Assembly: GCA_910585255.1 (NCBI GenBank)
Contig: CAJUEI010000088.1
Location: 1 to 13,813, forward strand
Direction of reading: 5' to 3'
Origin: an uncultured Lachnospiraceae bacterium
GTDB taxonomy: Bacteria; Bacillota; Clostridia; Lachnospirales; Lachnospiraceae
DNA length: 13,813 nt
Position 1 is the stretch's first letter, and every line of letters begins with the position of its first letter. Below are positions 1 through 7,184 of this stretch, in pieces. Both the position numbers and the translations under genes were made by a program. Under the pieces are notes generated by a model. The model did not search any database, was not told the DNA's origin, and was given only the letters and a program-made list of their open reading frames with translations.

Positions 1-84
1 CACCGCTTTCGCCTTGGCGGCTTAGAAGCGGGGGACTTCCTTGATGAGGTTAAAATACAAGTAAAAAAAGAAACACTAAAATAA
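1..84 (+). CDS. C-terminal end of an unidentified protein, truncated by the window edge
   Basis: Frame 1 is open from the first base to a TAA at 82-84 and reads HRFRLGGLEAGDFLDEV followed by a lysine-rich tail (VKIQVKKETLK). The stretch is richer in G+C than the AT-rich sequence after it, and the composition looks like a real protein tail. Twenty-seven residues are too few to assign a family, and I do not recognise it. It could be a chance open frame. No hairpin terminator is visible directly after the stop. Confidence 0.4.
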   Translation, partial: HRFRLGGLEAGDFLDEVKIQVKKETLK

Positions 85-152
85 ACATTAAAAAAGCACA
101 AAACCATAAAATCCGCCCTCCCAAAAAACCAAGATCTAAAAAAATTTAATCC

Positions 153-191
153 TATTCTTATTCTGACTAAATCCAATTCACTATAAGAATA
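153..191. repeat. 9-bp perfect inverted repeat in an AT-rich gap
   Basis: TATTCTTAT at 153-161 is the exact reverse complement of ATAAGAATA at 183-191, with a 21-nt spacer between them. It lies in the gene-free stretch between the left-edge reading frame and the large hairpin element. It could be a weak AT-rich hairpin or an operator-like site. There is no U-tract, so it is not a normal intrinsic terminator. Chance is possible in sequence this AT-rich. Confidence 0.35.
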
Positions 192-237
192 TCTGCACTT
201 ATGCAATCTAAAATAATTTTTTCTCCTGAGATACACA

Positions 238-484
238 GCCGGATTTTGGAAGTGCTTTCTTCCTGCAGCGACTTCGGAAGAAAGTTAGAAGGTCTTAGGT
301 TTCTGCTCAAAACATAGGATTTTTTGCCATCGTCCGATGGCAAAAAAAGGGGTGTGTTTAGCCTCCTGCAGAGGCGAATTGCACCCCGGTCCGTCCGGCT
401 GGATGCACCAAAATGCAGAAACCTTAGACCTTCTTACTTTCTGTAGAGCGGAGCAGCAGGGAGAAAGCACTTCCAAAATCCGGC
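238..484. repeat. Large imperfect inverted-repeat element, copy 1 of a dispersed hairpin repeat
   Basis: The left arm (238-306) and right arm (414-484) are inverted copies. They match perfectly for the outer 23 nt (from GCCGGATTTTGG to GCTTTCT), then nearly so to CCTGC. About 10 nt then diverge, and the arms match again at AGAAAGT, AGAAGGTCT and AGGTTTCTGC. The core (307-413) contains a perfect 13-bp inverted repeat (320-347, TTTTTTGCCATCG and its complement) and a nested hairpin (349-387). Parts of the left arm and core recur at 11196-11381. The element begins 25 nt beyond the permease stop on the minus strand. No flanking target duplication is visible. It may be a non-coding mobile repeat (MITE-like) or a structured 3' element. 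A 63-codon minus-strand frame inside it is probably spurious. Confidence 0.8.
342..387 (-). terminator. Probable intrinsic terminator after the ABC permease gene
   Basis: Read on the minus strand, GGGGTG (387-382) pairs with CACCCC (354-349). Inside it lies a second stem, GCCTC/GAGGC, with a CTGCA-type loop, and seven U residues follow (348-342). This is a normal intrinsic terminator layout, about 120 nt past the permease stop. It is the core of repeat copy 1, and its 26-nt right half is identical in copy 2. Confidence 0.6.
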
Positions 485-509
485 GTCCTCCCCTTCCAAC
501 TCTCTAAAT

Positions 510-3152
510 CTATTCCACTTCCCTCAGCCTCTCCACAATAGAAGCCACAGCAATTTTCCGATAAGTAATCAACGGCAGTACCACCCCAAACAGGGCAAAA
601 AAAGGAGCCACCACCAAAATAGGCAATATCGTAAAACGATACGTAAAAAACCAAAAAGCACTGCTCAGCACAGAAGAAATCACCGGCACCAGTAAAATAC
701 TCATCATTGCCGCCAACCCAATCGATCCCATTGCATAATACACTCCTTCCCAAATCAGCATCGTTTTAAGCTGCCGCCCAGTCATTCCAATCGACTGTAA
801 TACTGCAAATTCCCGTTTTCGAGTAATCATCCCTGTTAATACCGCATTTAAAAAATTTAAAATCCCCACTACTCCAATAATAAAACACATAATTCCACCA
901 AGCAAAGAAAACATTCCCTGCAGCCCTTTAAATGATTCCACATAAGTCTGCTTGCTTTCAAAATCAAACTGTGAATTTACCTGCTGTGTATACGTTGTTA
1001 AAAACTCTTCCATTGCCTGATTCGATTCCTCTGTAGTATCAAAACAATACTGCATAATAGAATTGCTTTTTGTATCCTGACAAAAAGTTTCCGCATTTAA
1101 AATAAAAGCATCACTTCCAAAATAACGATAACTTAATGAACTCGGAATCACCACAATAGCTGCCACTTCATATTCTATTTCCCGATAGTTCTTCCTGCGG
1201 ATTTCATAATGACTGTCGCCTATTTCTTCTGGATTGGGATAAATTTCTCCTGTATCTGGATTAAAATATTCCCATTCCTCTACATAACATAATGTAATTT
1301 TATCCCCCACTTTTGCCCAATGAGAATCCTCTATCAGTTTTCCATAATCGTCATCCTCATAGACAGCAGCAATATAATTACCCGGCGTATACAGTTTGGA
1401 AAGATCCCCCTCTACTACAGTCAGGCGTTCAAGAGGATAGCGTTCCATTCCATAGAGATTAATCTGATCCAAAAGCCTTCCTTCTGCATCCTTTTCTGTT
1501 CTCTCTACCAATTCATCTAGCTGTTCCTTTTCATACCACCACTTTGATTTACGAAAATAGTCTTCTGTCACATATTCCTGAATTACTGAAGTAATCCCAT
1601 AGATCCGCCCGCCTTCTGTAATTTCTCCCTGCTTTTCTACCAGCTCTATTACCTCTTCCGGCACTTCTTTTCCTTTTTCAAAGAAACCACTTGTCTGAAA
1701 ATAACTGGCTTCTGCAATAATAAAATCTGCTGCCATTCTTGATAAATATTTATCCATATCAAATCCGTTTGTAAATGTTACCATTAAATTTAATAACACT
1801 ACTGCAAAAGTCAGTGACAAAATAGTAACAACGGTTTTTCCTCTGCTGCGTCCTAAATTTGCCCATGCCATTTTTGTTAAAGAAGTGTTTCCTTCTCCGC
1901 TTTTTACGGTCTTATGATAAGAGCCTTCCGTATAGCGAACTGCTTCAATTGGGGATACTTTTGCCGCAATTTTCCCTGGTCTCATACAAGAAATCCATAC
2001 GGTAAATAATGAAAATAATGCTGCTCCTATAAAAATCATCGGATGGATAGAAATAATCGACATCCCCTGTTCCTTTGGGTTAATTTTACTTATTACAAAT
2101 GGAACTAACTGACTTCCTAACCCATATCCTATCAGTAATCCAATCGGAATTCCTATAGCTGACAGAAGCATTGCCTGTCCATATAGAATCTTGCGAATCT
2201 GCCGTCCAGTTGTTCCGATTGTTTTTAATAATCCATAAAATCGAATATCATTTGTAACGGAAATTTGAAATACATTATAGATAATCAAATAGCCAGTAAA
2301 TATAATAATCCCTAATAAAGTAATAAGAGATATTATTGAAAATAAATCTAAATTGCTCGAAAGCTGTGCCCCAACATAACCCCAGTTTACCCCAATTCCT
2401 ATATAGTTTTCTTCCTGTACAGAGTCTGACTGATAGCCATGTTTTTCTAATATTTTTAATAGATCTTCCTGAATATGAAGAGAGCTTTTTAACATAATAT
2501 CCAAACTCCACTTTCCTGTCATTCCGTCTTTTCCCTGTGTGTCTAACTCTTGAAAGATTTCCTCTGCATAACTTTCTGAGATCAATACATGACTTGCAAC
2601 ACATCTCGAATCATAATCCCACCATCCGCATAAAATAAAGCTCTGTGTTGTCTCTTCTCCGTCTACATCAAATGTAATTGTGAATTCTGTTCCAATTTTT
2701 GGCTCAATTCCAAGTAAAGAAAGAACCCGAAGATCGGTTGCCGCCTCTTTTGTGCCTTCTTTTGGCAGACGTCCCTCTTTTGGCTCCATAAACATCCATT
2801 TGGCTGTATTTTCATTACAAAAACTAATCTCTACATGTGCCTTATGAAACGGCTGTTTCTTTGGCATCCCTACAAAACGGCGACAGCCATATTCTTTTAT
2901 TATAGAATCGGTTTTTAATTCCTCGTATTGCTCCTCTGTAATATTTTTTAAATTTCCATGCATAATCCCGCCCGCCTGTCGGAAATTATTATATTGAAAG
3001 GATTGATTAATGGACATTACTATTGTAAATAATGCAGTAAATAGTATGGTGGTTAAAGCAATCGCAAGAATCGCAATCCGATTTCTGGTATGTGCTGCAG
3101 CCATAGACTTTCTGCTAATGTTTCTGATACAATTTTTATTTCTTACATTCAT
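510..3152 (-). CDS. FtsX-family ABC transporter permease with two large extracellular domains
   Basis: An 880-residue membrane subunit of a MacB/FtsX-type ABC exporter, pairing with the ATPase encoded 11 nt upstream. It contains two FtsX units. Helix 1 is at about 26-47, followed by an extracellular domain at about 50-265, then three helices at about 269-295, 326-346 and 371-389. Helix 5 is at about 439-460, followed by a second extracellular domain at about 465-745, then three C-terminal helices. Both units carry the coupling motif after their second helix (KTIGTTGRQ near 310 and QSIGMTGRQ in the C-terminal half). The ATG follows a G-rich ribosome site (GGGGGGATTAGC). Such pairs in Firmicutes export or sense peptide antibiotics or lipoproteins. 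No two-component system is visible here, so the substrate is unknown. Confidence 0.9.
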   Translation of the reverse strand: MNVRNKNCIRNISRKSMAAAHTRNRIAILAIALTTILFTALFTIVMSINQSFQYNNFRQAGGIMHGNLKNITEEQYEELKTDSIIKEYGCRRFVGMPKKQPFHKAHVEISFCNENTAKWMFMEPKEGRLPKEGTKEAATDLRVLSLLGIEPKIGTEFTITFDVDGEETTQSFILCGWWDYDSRCVASHVLISESYAEEIFQELDTQGKDGMTGKWSLDIMLKSSLHIQEDLLKILEKHGYQSDSVQEENYIGIGVNWGYVGAQLSSNLDLFSIISLITLLGIIIFTGYLIIYNVFQISVTNDIRFYGLLKTIGTTGRQIRKILYGQAMLLSAIGIPIGLLIGYGLGSQLVPFVISKINPKEQGMSIISIHPMIFIGAALFSLFTVWISCMRPGKIAAKVSPIEAVRYTEGSYHKTVKSGEGNTSLTKMAWANLGRSRGKTVVTILSLTFAVVLLNLMVTFTNGFDMDKYLSRMAADFIIAEASYFQTSGFFEKGKEVPEEVIELVEKQGEITEGGRIYGITSVIQEYVTEDYFRKSKWWYEKEQLDELVERTEKDAEGRLLDQINLYGMERYPLERLTVVEGDLSKLYTPGNYIAAVYEDDDYGKLIEDSHWAKVGDKITLCYVEEWEYFNPDTGEIYPNPEEIGDSHYEIRRKNYREIEYEVAAIVVIPSSLSYRYFGSDAFILNAETFCQDTKSNSIMQYCFDTTEESNQAMEEFLTTYTQQVNSQFDFESKQTYVESFKGLQGMFSLLGGIMCFIIGVVGILNFLNAVLTGMITRKREFAVLQSIGMTGRQLKTMLIWEGVYYAMGSIGLAAMMSILLVPVISSVLSSAFWFFTYRFTILPILVVAPFFALFGVVLPLITYRKIAVASIVERLREVE

Positions 3153-3163
3153 GCTAATCCCCC

Positions 3164-3832
3164 CTATCGTACTACAATTTTACCGTCTTCAATCCGAATA
3201 ATTCGATCTGCCATCTGGGCAATTTCTTCATTATGAGTAATCATAACAATGGTCTGGGCAAATTTCTGACTGGTTATTTTTAATAGACCTAATACATCCT
3301 GACTGGTCTTGCTGTCTAAATTTCCAGTTGGTTCATCTGCTAATATAATCGCCGGCTTTGTCGCAAGGGCTCTGGCGATTGCCACTCTCTGCTGCTGCCC
3401 TCCAGAAAGATTATTGGGTAAATTATTTAACTTGCTTTTTAAACCAAGCGTTTCGACAATCTGCTGTACATAAGATTCATCTGGTCGATTTCCGTCTAAC
3501 TGAATCGGAAGTACAATATTTTCCTTTACATTAAGTACCGGAACTAAATTATAATTTTGAAAAATAAATCCAATTTTCCTACGGCGAAAAATGGTTAATT
3601 CCTCATCTTTTAAAGAAAAAATGTCTTTTTCGTCTACAAATACTTTTCCCGAAGTCGGACGATCTAACCCCCCAAGCATATGAAGCAGTGTGGATTTACC
3701 GGAACCGGAAGTTCCTACAATCGCTACAAATTCTCCCTTTTCTACTGTTAGATTTACCCCGTCTAATGCATGTACCTCGCTCTCTCCTGACCCATATATT
3801 TTTTTCAAATTTTTGGTCTGTAAAATTGTCAT
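3164..3832 (-). CDS. ABC transporter ATPase of the MacB/LolD/BceA type
   Basis: A 222-residue nucleotide-binding subunit, of normal length for this class. All the catalytic motifs are visible: Walker A GTSGSGKST (40-48), Q-loop glutamine 92 (FQNYN), signature LSGGQ (142-146), Walker B ILADEPTG with Asp166-Glu167, D-loop NLDS, and switch histidine 200 (VMITHN). The ATG is preceded by a strong GAGGAGG ribosome site. The permease follows after 11 nt, so the two are surely one operon, and the ATPase powers export or extraction of a substrate from the membrane. I see no convincing -35/-10 pair upstream. The operon is divergent from the small RNA/DUF3800 unit. Confidence 0.95.
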   Translation of the reverse strand: MTILQTKNLKKIYGSGESEVHALDGVNLTVEKGEFVAIVGTSGSGKSTLLHMLGGLDRPTSGKVFVDEKDIFSLKDEELTIFRRRKIGFIFQNYNLVPVLNVKENIVLPIQLDGNRPDESYVQQIVETLGLKSKLNNLPNNLSGGQQQRVAIARALATKPAIILADEPTGNLDSKTSQDVLGLLKITSQKFAQTIVMITHNEEIAQMADRIIRIEDGKIVVR

Positions 3833-3939
3833 CGCTTTTCCTCCTCTAAAAATAAAACCTCTATTTCCGTTTCCATACAGACTTTACCATAACATTCTTT
3901 CTCAAATCTTTCTACAGCAAAAAAATTCTTTCAATTTTG

Positions 3940-3952
3940 TTAGAATTTCTAA
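3940..3952. other. 13-nt palindrome in the divergent intergenic region
   Basis: TTAGAATTTCTAA is a perfect inverted repeat of 6-nt arms around a single T. It lies about 110 nt upstream of the ABC ATPase start and about 270 nt upstream of the small RNA start. It has the size of a regulator binding site, but sequence this AT-rich can produce such palindromes by chance. The rest of 3840-4170 contains no gene I can support. Confidence 0.25.
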
Positions 3953-4173
3953 AAAACATCTATTACTTTATGTTATAGTCATTAAAAAAAGAGGGGATCT
4001 GATGATAACAGACACTCCCTGAAAACTACGATAGATGGTTCACCCAATTAAGATGGTCAAAATTTTTTGCAACACTTATAAGGAAAAATTTTATCAGTGC
4101 ATTTGGGCAGATTCCCATCCAGTGCAAAATCTTCCATTCTTCTTGTCTGCACGAAAATTTATAAAAAATTCAC

Positions 4174-4202
4174 TTGTATTTTTTTTCGATTCAGCATATA
4201 CT
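4174..4202 (+). promoter_or_regulatory. Sigma-A-type promoter for the small RNA upstream of DUF3800
   Basis: A -35 TTGTAT (4174-4179) and a -10 TATACT (4197-4202) are separated by exactly 17 nt. The -10 matches consensus at five of six positions; the -35 is weaker. Transcription would begin near 4209, right at the first hairpin of the predicted RNA. No better promoter is seen between here and the DUF3800 start. Confidence 0.65.
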
Positions 4203-4208
4203 GTCTAT

Positions 4209-4287
4209 AAAGAAATCAGTGATTTCTCTTGGGCTGGTCGCAAGACCCAGGTCCATCTAAGGCGGGGAAGTTCCCCGCCACTTTTTT
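4209..4287 (+). ncRNA. Predicted structured small RNA upstream of the DUF3800 gene
   Basis: Between the promoter and a strong terminator lie about 79 nt forming three successive hairpins. The first is AGAAATCA/TGATTTCT, almost loopless (4211-4227). The second is CTG-GTC closed by a GCAA tetraloop and GAC-C-CAG, with one bulged C (about 4234-4250). The third is the terminator stem (4261-4279). The RNA ends about 25 nt before the DUF3800 start codon. I recall Rfam families named DUF3800-I onward that sit upstream of such genes, but I cannot tell whether this belongs to one. It may act in trans as a partner of the protein, or in cis as an attenuator that lets limited read-through into the gene. 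It contains no tandem repeats, unlike classical type III antitoxin RNAs. Confidence 0.6.
4261..4287 (+). terminator. Intrinsic terminator between the small RNA and DUF3800
   Basis: GGCGGGG (4261-4267) pairs perfectly with CCCCGCC (4273-4279) around a 5-nt loop (AAGTT), and six T residues follow at 4282-4287. This is the strongest intrinsic terminator in the window on the plus strand. It stands upstream of the DUF3800 ribosome site rather than after the gene, so the protein must be made by read-through or from a promoter not apparent here. Confidence 0.8.
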
Positions 4288-4312
4288 ACAAACACTACAG
4301 AGGTGACAGATA

Positions 4313-4990
4313 ATGAAAGAACTCAGTATTTTTATAGATGAATCCGGTGATTTTGGTGAGTACACCCATCACTCGCCTTATTACATCATTACAATGATTT
4401 TTCACGATCAACAGGCAAATATTCAGCCTGCTGTCTTAAAACTAAACCAGGAATTATCTTATCTTAATCTTGATAACCTCTGCATACATACCGGTCCTAT
4501 TATTCGCAAAGAAGAAATCTATATACATATGTCTATTGACGAGCGACGCCGCATCTTCAATAAAATGGTTTCATTCATCCGTCAACTTGATATTCGTTAC
4601 AAATGTTTCTATATTGAAAAGAAACATATTTCGGATGTGGTTGAAGCTACCGGCAAACTCTCCAAACAAATCTCTCAGTTTATTCGTGAACATTTGGAAA
4701 TTTTTCTATCGTTTGATAATGTAAAAATCTACTATGACAATGGGCAAATTGAAGTTAATAAAATACTTTCCTCCGTCTTTAACGCCTTACTTCCGAATCC
4801 TATATTCCGCAAAGTTATGCCTGTAAAATACAAACTTTTCCAAGTTGCTGACCTATTGTGCACCCTTGAACTGGTCAAACTAAAATTAGAAAATAATATA
4901 CTTTCCAAATCGGAAAAAACTTTCTTTGGAAACACCCGGGATTTAAAGAAGAATTATCTGAAGCCTTTAAGCAAAAAGGAATGGTCGTAA
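4313..4990 (+). CDS. DUF3800 family protein, putative RNase H-like-fold nuclease
   Basis: A 225-residue protein starting MKELSIFIDESGDFGEY, the hallmark N-terminus of DUF3800 (acidic Asp9-Glu10, then SG). Other family-like acidic positions are Asp142 (KIYYDNGQ) and Asp180 (FQVADLLC), spaced as expected for a metal-binding RNase H-like fold. The biochemical activity of the family is not settled; members often lie in defence islands or mobile regions. The ATG has a clear site, AGGTG at 4301-4305. The gene has an RNA hairpin unit and a terminator directly upstream. It is a lone islet between an ABC exporter and an rRNA methyltransferase, converging with the latter (77-nt gap, no clear terminator). 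Family assignment is confident; a toxin or defence role is inference. Confidence 0.85.
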   Translation: MKELSIFIDESGDFGEYTHHSPYYIITMIFHDQQANIQPAVLKLNQELSYLNLDNLCIHTGPIIRKEEIYIHMSIDERRRIFNKMVSFIRQLDIRYKCFYIEKKHISDVVEATGKLSKQISQFIREHLEIFLSFDNVKIYYDNGQIEVNKILSSVFNALLPNPIFRKVMPVKYKLFQVADLLCTLELVKLKLENNILSKSEKTFFGNTRDLKKNYLKPLSKKEWS

Positions 4991-5067
4991 AACAGATCAT
5001 TCCTTTAAAAATACATCAAAATCCTCCCATGATGCCAATGTTCTATATGCCCCTGTTTCTCATCATT

Positions 5068-6504
5068 CTACATTACCATAGTATCAGGTTTTCGTTTTTC
5101 CAAGAGGCACACCGTCTCTACCCCTGCAGTCTGAGGGAACATATCCACACAGCAAACCCGTTCCACCTGATAACCATACCTTTGCAGCACAACCAAATCC
5201 CGAGTCAAGCTGGTAGGTTTACAAGAAATATAGATGATTTTCTCCGCCTGCACTCTCCCCGCAATTTTTTCCAATGCTTTTGGATGTACTCCGTCTCGAG
5301 GCGGATCTAATACAATAAAATCCGGCTTTTCTGTTATCTCATCTATTTTTTCCAATACGTCCCCTGCTATAAATTCACAATTAGAAAGCCTGTTTCGCTT
5401 TGTATTTTCTTTTGCTGCTTCTACTGCTTCCTCTACAATCTCCACCCCGATCACTTTTTTCGCAACCGGAGCAAGAATCTGGGCAATTGTCCCTGTTCCG
5501 CTGTACAGATCAAAAATTACTTTATCCCTTGTCTCCCCTACATAGTCCCGCACAATCTGATAAAGTACCTCTGTTCCAAATGAATTGGTCTGAAAAAATG
5601 AAAATGGACGAATTTGAAAACGCAGTCCCAGCAATTCCTCATAAAAAAAGTCTTGTCCATACAATACGATTGTCTTATCATTTCGTACAACATCGGCTAG
5701 GGAATCATTGAGTGTATGGAGAATTCCTTGAATTTTTCCCTCCAACGGAAGTTCTAACAGCCGCTTTGTCAGCAAAGAAAGTTTTAATTCTTCAAAAAGC
5801 TGCTTCTCATTCTCTTCTGTCAGTCCTGCCGTCTCCTGCACAGCACTGCTTGCCGTTACCAAATCGATTAAAATTTCTTTGGTTTTTCCGGCCTTTCGAA
5901 CCAGCAGATGCCGTAAGATTCCGGTATGCTGCATCTTTTTATAATAGGCTGTTTTCAGCTCGGCAAAATGTCTCCATACACAATCCAATATCTGATTATA
6001 ATCCCGATCGGCAATCCGACAGTCCCGAACGGTTACTAAATCATAAAAACTTCCCTTCTTATGCATCCCCAAAGCCAAAGGCCCGTCCTTATATTCATCT
6101 CCAAAGGAAAATTCCATTTTATTCCGATACCCCCACTGAACCGGACTTTGATAAATTCCTTCAAAAAGATAGGAAGAACATACTTCATCTAATAATCGTT
6201 TAACCTGTTCTTCCTTTTGTTTCACCTGTTCCGAATAAGAAAGGGTCTGAAGACTGCATCCGCCACATTCCCCAAAGTGCGGGCACTTGGGCTCTTCTGT
6301 TTCAATTGGTGCCTTTTCTAATACTTTTAAAAGCCGTCCCTCACATTTCTCCTTTCTAACCTTTGTAAGTAAAACCTGTACTTTCTGTCCAGCAATCCCC
6401 TCCTTTATCAGCACCTTTCTCTCTTCCCCATCTATCTCTAAAAAAGCCTTATTCGGAAAATCCACTCTTTTTATATACCCCTCTGCTATCTGACCTTTTT
6501 TCAT
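5068..6504 (-). CDS. rlmD: 23S rRNA (uracil-5-)-methyltransferase, RlmD/RlmCD family
   Basis: A 478-residue SAM-dependent RNA methyltransferase that makes 5-methyluridine in 23S rRNA. An N-terminal TRAM domain spans about 1-60. Four cysteines expected to hold a 4Fe-4S cluster are present (Cys74, Cys80, Cys83 and Cys162). The C-terminal catalytic domain shows the SAM motif DLYSGTGTI (332-340), DPPR (400-403), nucleophile Cys428 in SCKPTSL and a general-base glutamate at 463. The residue before the VE of that motif is Gly (PQTAGVETV), where many relatives have His. Relatives also include tRNA m5U methyltransferases of the same fold, so the exact target uridine (1939, 747 or both) cannot be set from sequence. 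An AAAGGAT ribosome site precedes the ATG, and the gene stands downstream of a terminator, so it probably has its own promoter. Confidence 0.93.
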   Translation of the reverse strand: MKKGQIAEGYIKRVDFPNKAFLEIDGEERKVLIKEGIAGQKVQVLLTKVRKEKCEGRLLKVLEKAPIETEEPKCPHFGECGGCSLQTLSYSEQVKQKEEQVKRLLDEVCSSYLFEGIYQSPVQWGYRNKMEFSFGDEYKDGPLALGMHKKGSFYDLVTVRDCRIADRDYNQILDCVWRHFAELKTAYYKKMQHTGILRHLLVRKAGKTKEILIDLVTASSAVQETAGLTEENEKQLFEELKLSLLTKRLLELPLEGKIQGILHTLNDSLADVVRNDKTIVLYGQDFFYEELLGLRFQIRPFSFFQTNSFGTEVLYQIVRDYVGETRDKVIFDLYSGTGTIAQILAPVAKKVIGVEIVEEAVEAAKENTKRNRLSNCEFIAGDVLEKIDEITEKPDFIVLDPPRDGVHPKALEKIAGRVQAEKIIYISCKPTSLTRDLVVLQRYGYQVERVCCVDMFPQTAGVETVCLLEKRKPDTMVM

Positions 6505-6577
6505 CTAAATTTTTATCCTTTCTATCTTTTATCTTAAATTTTCATAATATCTTCTGTCGATATTTTTTTCTTTACAG

Positions 6578-6605
6578 AAAAATAGCGGGTTTCCAAGAAA
6601 CCCGC
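6578..6605 (-). terminator. Intrinsic terminator after the acidic membrane protein gene
   Basis: GCGGGTTTC (6585-6593) and GAAACCCGC (6597-6605) form a perfect 9-bp stem with a CAA loop. On the minus strand the stem is followed by TA and five U residues, about 30 nt beyond the stop of the acidic protein gene. It separates that gene from rlmD. Confidence 0.85.
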
Positions 6606-6635
6606 CTCTATCTCTGCAAAAATAAAACGCCTTTT

Positions 6636-7016
6636 CTATTTTTCCTTGTCTTTTTCTTCTTCAAACTCTTCTTCGATTACTTCCTGTATAATCTTTTCTA
6701 CTGCAGCGTCTTCTTCTGATTCCTCTGATTCTTTTGTTTCTTTTACTTCTTCTTCCTCTTTGTCTTCGCCTTCGTCTTCATCATCAAAAAAGTCATCGTC
6801 AAAGTCATCTTCAAAATCATCTTCAAAGTCTTCTAAACAATCCGGTGTCAAATACCGGTAAATTGCATAAGCAATACCAGCTACTGCAGCAACTGCCCCA
6901 ACAATTCCTAATATCATGCAGATCTTTTTCTTCTTTTCATCTTTCTCCGTCTTTCCAAGGAACTCATTTACCTTCGCCATACTAATCATCTCTTCTAATT
7001 TGTCAAATCTACTCAT
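6636..7016 (-). CDS. Small single-pass membrane protein with a highly acidic tail
   Basis: A 126-residue protein of unknown function. Residues 1-31 are charged (MSRFDKLEEM...KDEKKKK), residues 32-55 form one hydrophobic helix rich in Ala, Val and Gly, and residues 58-126 are almost entirely Asp, Glu, Phe, Lys and Ser, with FEDD/FDDD units encoded by 12-bp repeats. The tail should be disordered and strongly negative; the lysines before the helix suggest the N-terminus is inside and the tail outside the membrane. I prefer the ATG at 7016 because AAAGAAAGGG lies 9 nt before it; a GTG nine bases upstream overlaps that site. It is transcribed alone between pcrA and a terminator. I do not recognise a named family; composition alone would give misleading similarity hits. 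Confidence 0.75.
   Translation of the reverse strand: MSRFDKLEEMISMAKVNEFLGKTEKDEKKKKICMILGIVGAVAAVAGIAYAIYRYLTPDCLEDFEDDFEDDFDDDFFDDEDEGEDKEEEEVKETKESEESEEDAAVEKIIQEVIEEEFEEEKDKEK
6792..6827. repeat. Three tandem 12-bp repeats inside the acidic protein gene
   Basis: Units of about GTCATCTTCAAA repeat at 6792-6803, 6804-6815 and 6816-6827, with a degenerate fourth unit after. Each encodes a four-residue Asp/Glu-Phe unit on the minus strand, so gain or loss of one unit would keep the reading frame. Confidence 0.7.
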
Positions 7017-7137
7017 CTTGCACACCCTTTCTTTTCACTGTTTCTTGTCTGTTCTTTTTTATTTTAATATGCAGCTGCTATCTGTATCGTTCTTCTTTTT
7101 TCTTATACCGTTTTCGATACAAATTAGTATACTCTGA

Positions 7138-7143
7138 ATTATA
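7138..7143 (-). promoter_or_regulatory. Consensus -10 element upstream of the acidic protein gene
   Basis: The minus strand reads a perfect TATAAT here, about 120 nt upstream of the chosen start of the acidic protein. A TATACT lies a few bases further on. Neither has a good -35 hexamer at 17 nt, so the promoter is only tentative. Confidence 0.3.
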
Positions 7144-7184
7144 ACACACTATTCAAATTTTTGCTACTTTTCCAAGAAAATATT

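Noticed and set aside
285..476. 63-codon minus-strand frame in repeat copy 1, sharing CNSPLQEAKH with a frame in copy 2
   Set aside because: The shared peptide follows from the shared hairpin DNA of the repeat. There is no ribosome site and the frame runs through long inverted repeats.
238..484. Insertion sequence with target-site duplication
   Set aside because: The flanks of the inverted repeat (ATACACA on the left and GTCCTCC on the right) do not match, and there is no transposase frame inside, so a mobile origin is not demonstrated.
4209..4287. Classical type III toxin-antitoxin (ToxIN-like) locus, or a tRNA-like gene
   Set aside because: There is no tandem RNA repeat and the protein is DUF3800, not ToxN/AbiQ. 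The stems do not make a cloverleaf and no CCA-type acceptor end is present. Only the gene order resembles type III systems.
4035..4313. Plus-strand 92-codon open frame ahead of DUF3800
   Set aside because: It has no ribosome site, its sequence resembles no protein I know, and it contains the promoter, hairpins and terminator of the predicted RNA. It overlaps the DUF3800 start by one base only by chance.
6646..6861. Plus-strand serine-rich frame (71 codons)
   Set aside because: It is the antisense of the acidic protein gene: GAA/GAT-rich codons read backwards give TTC/TCT serine and phenylalanine runs.
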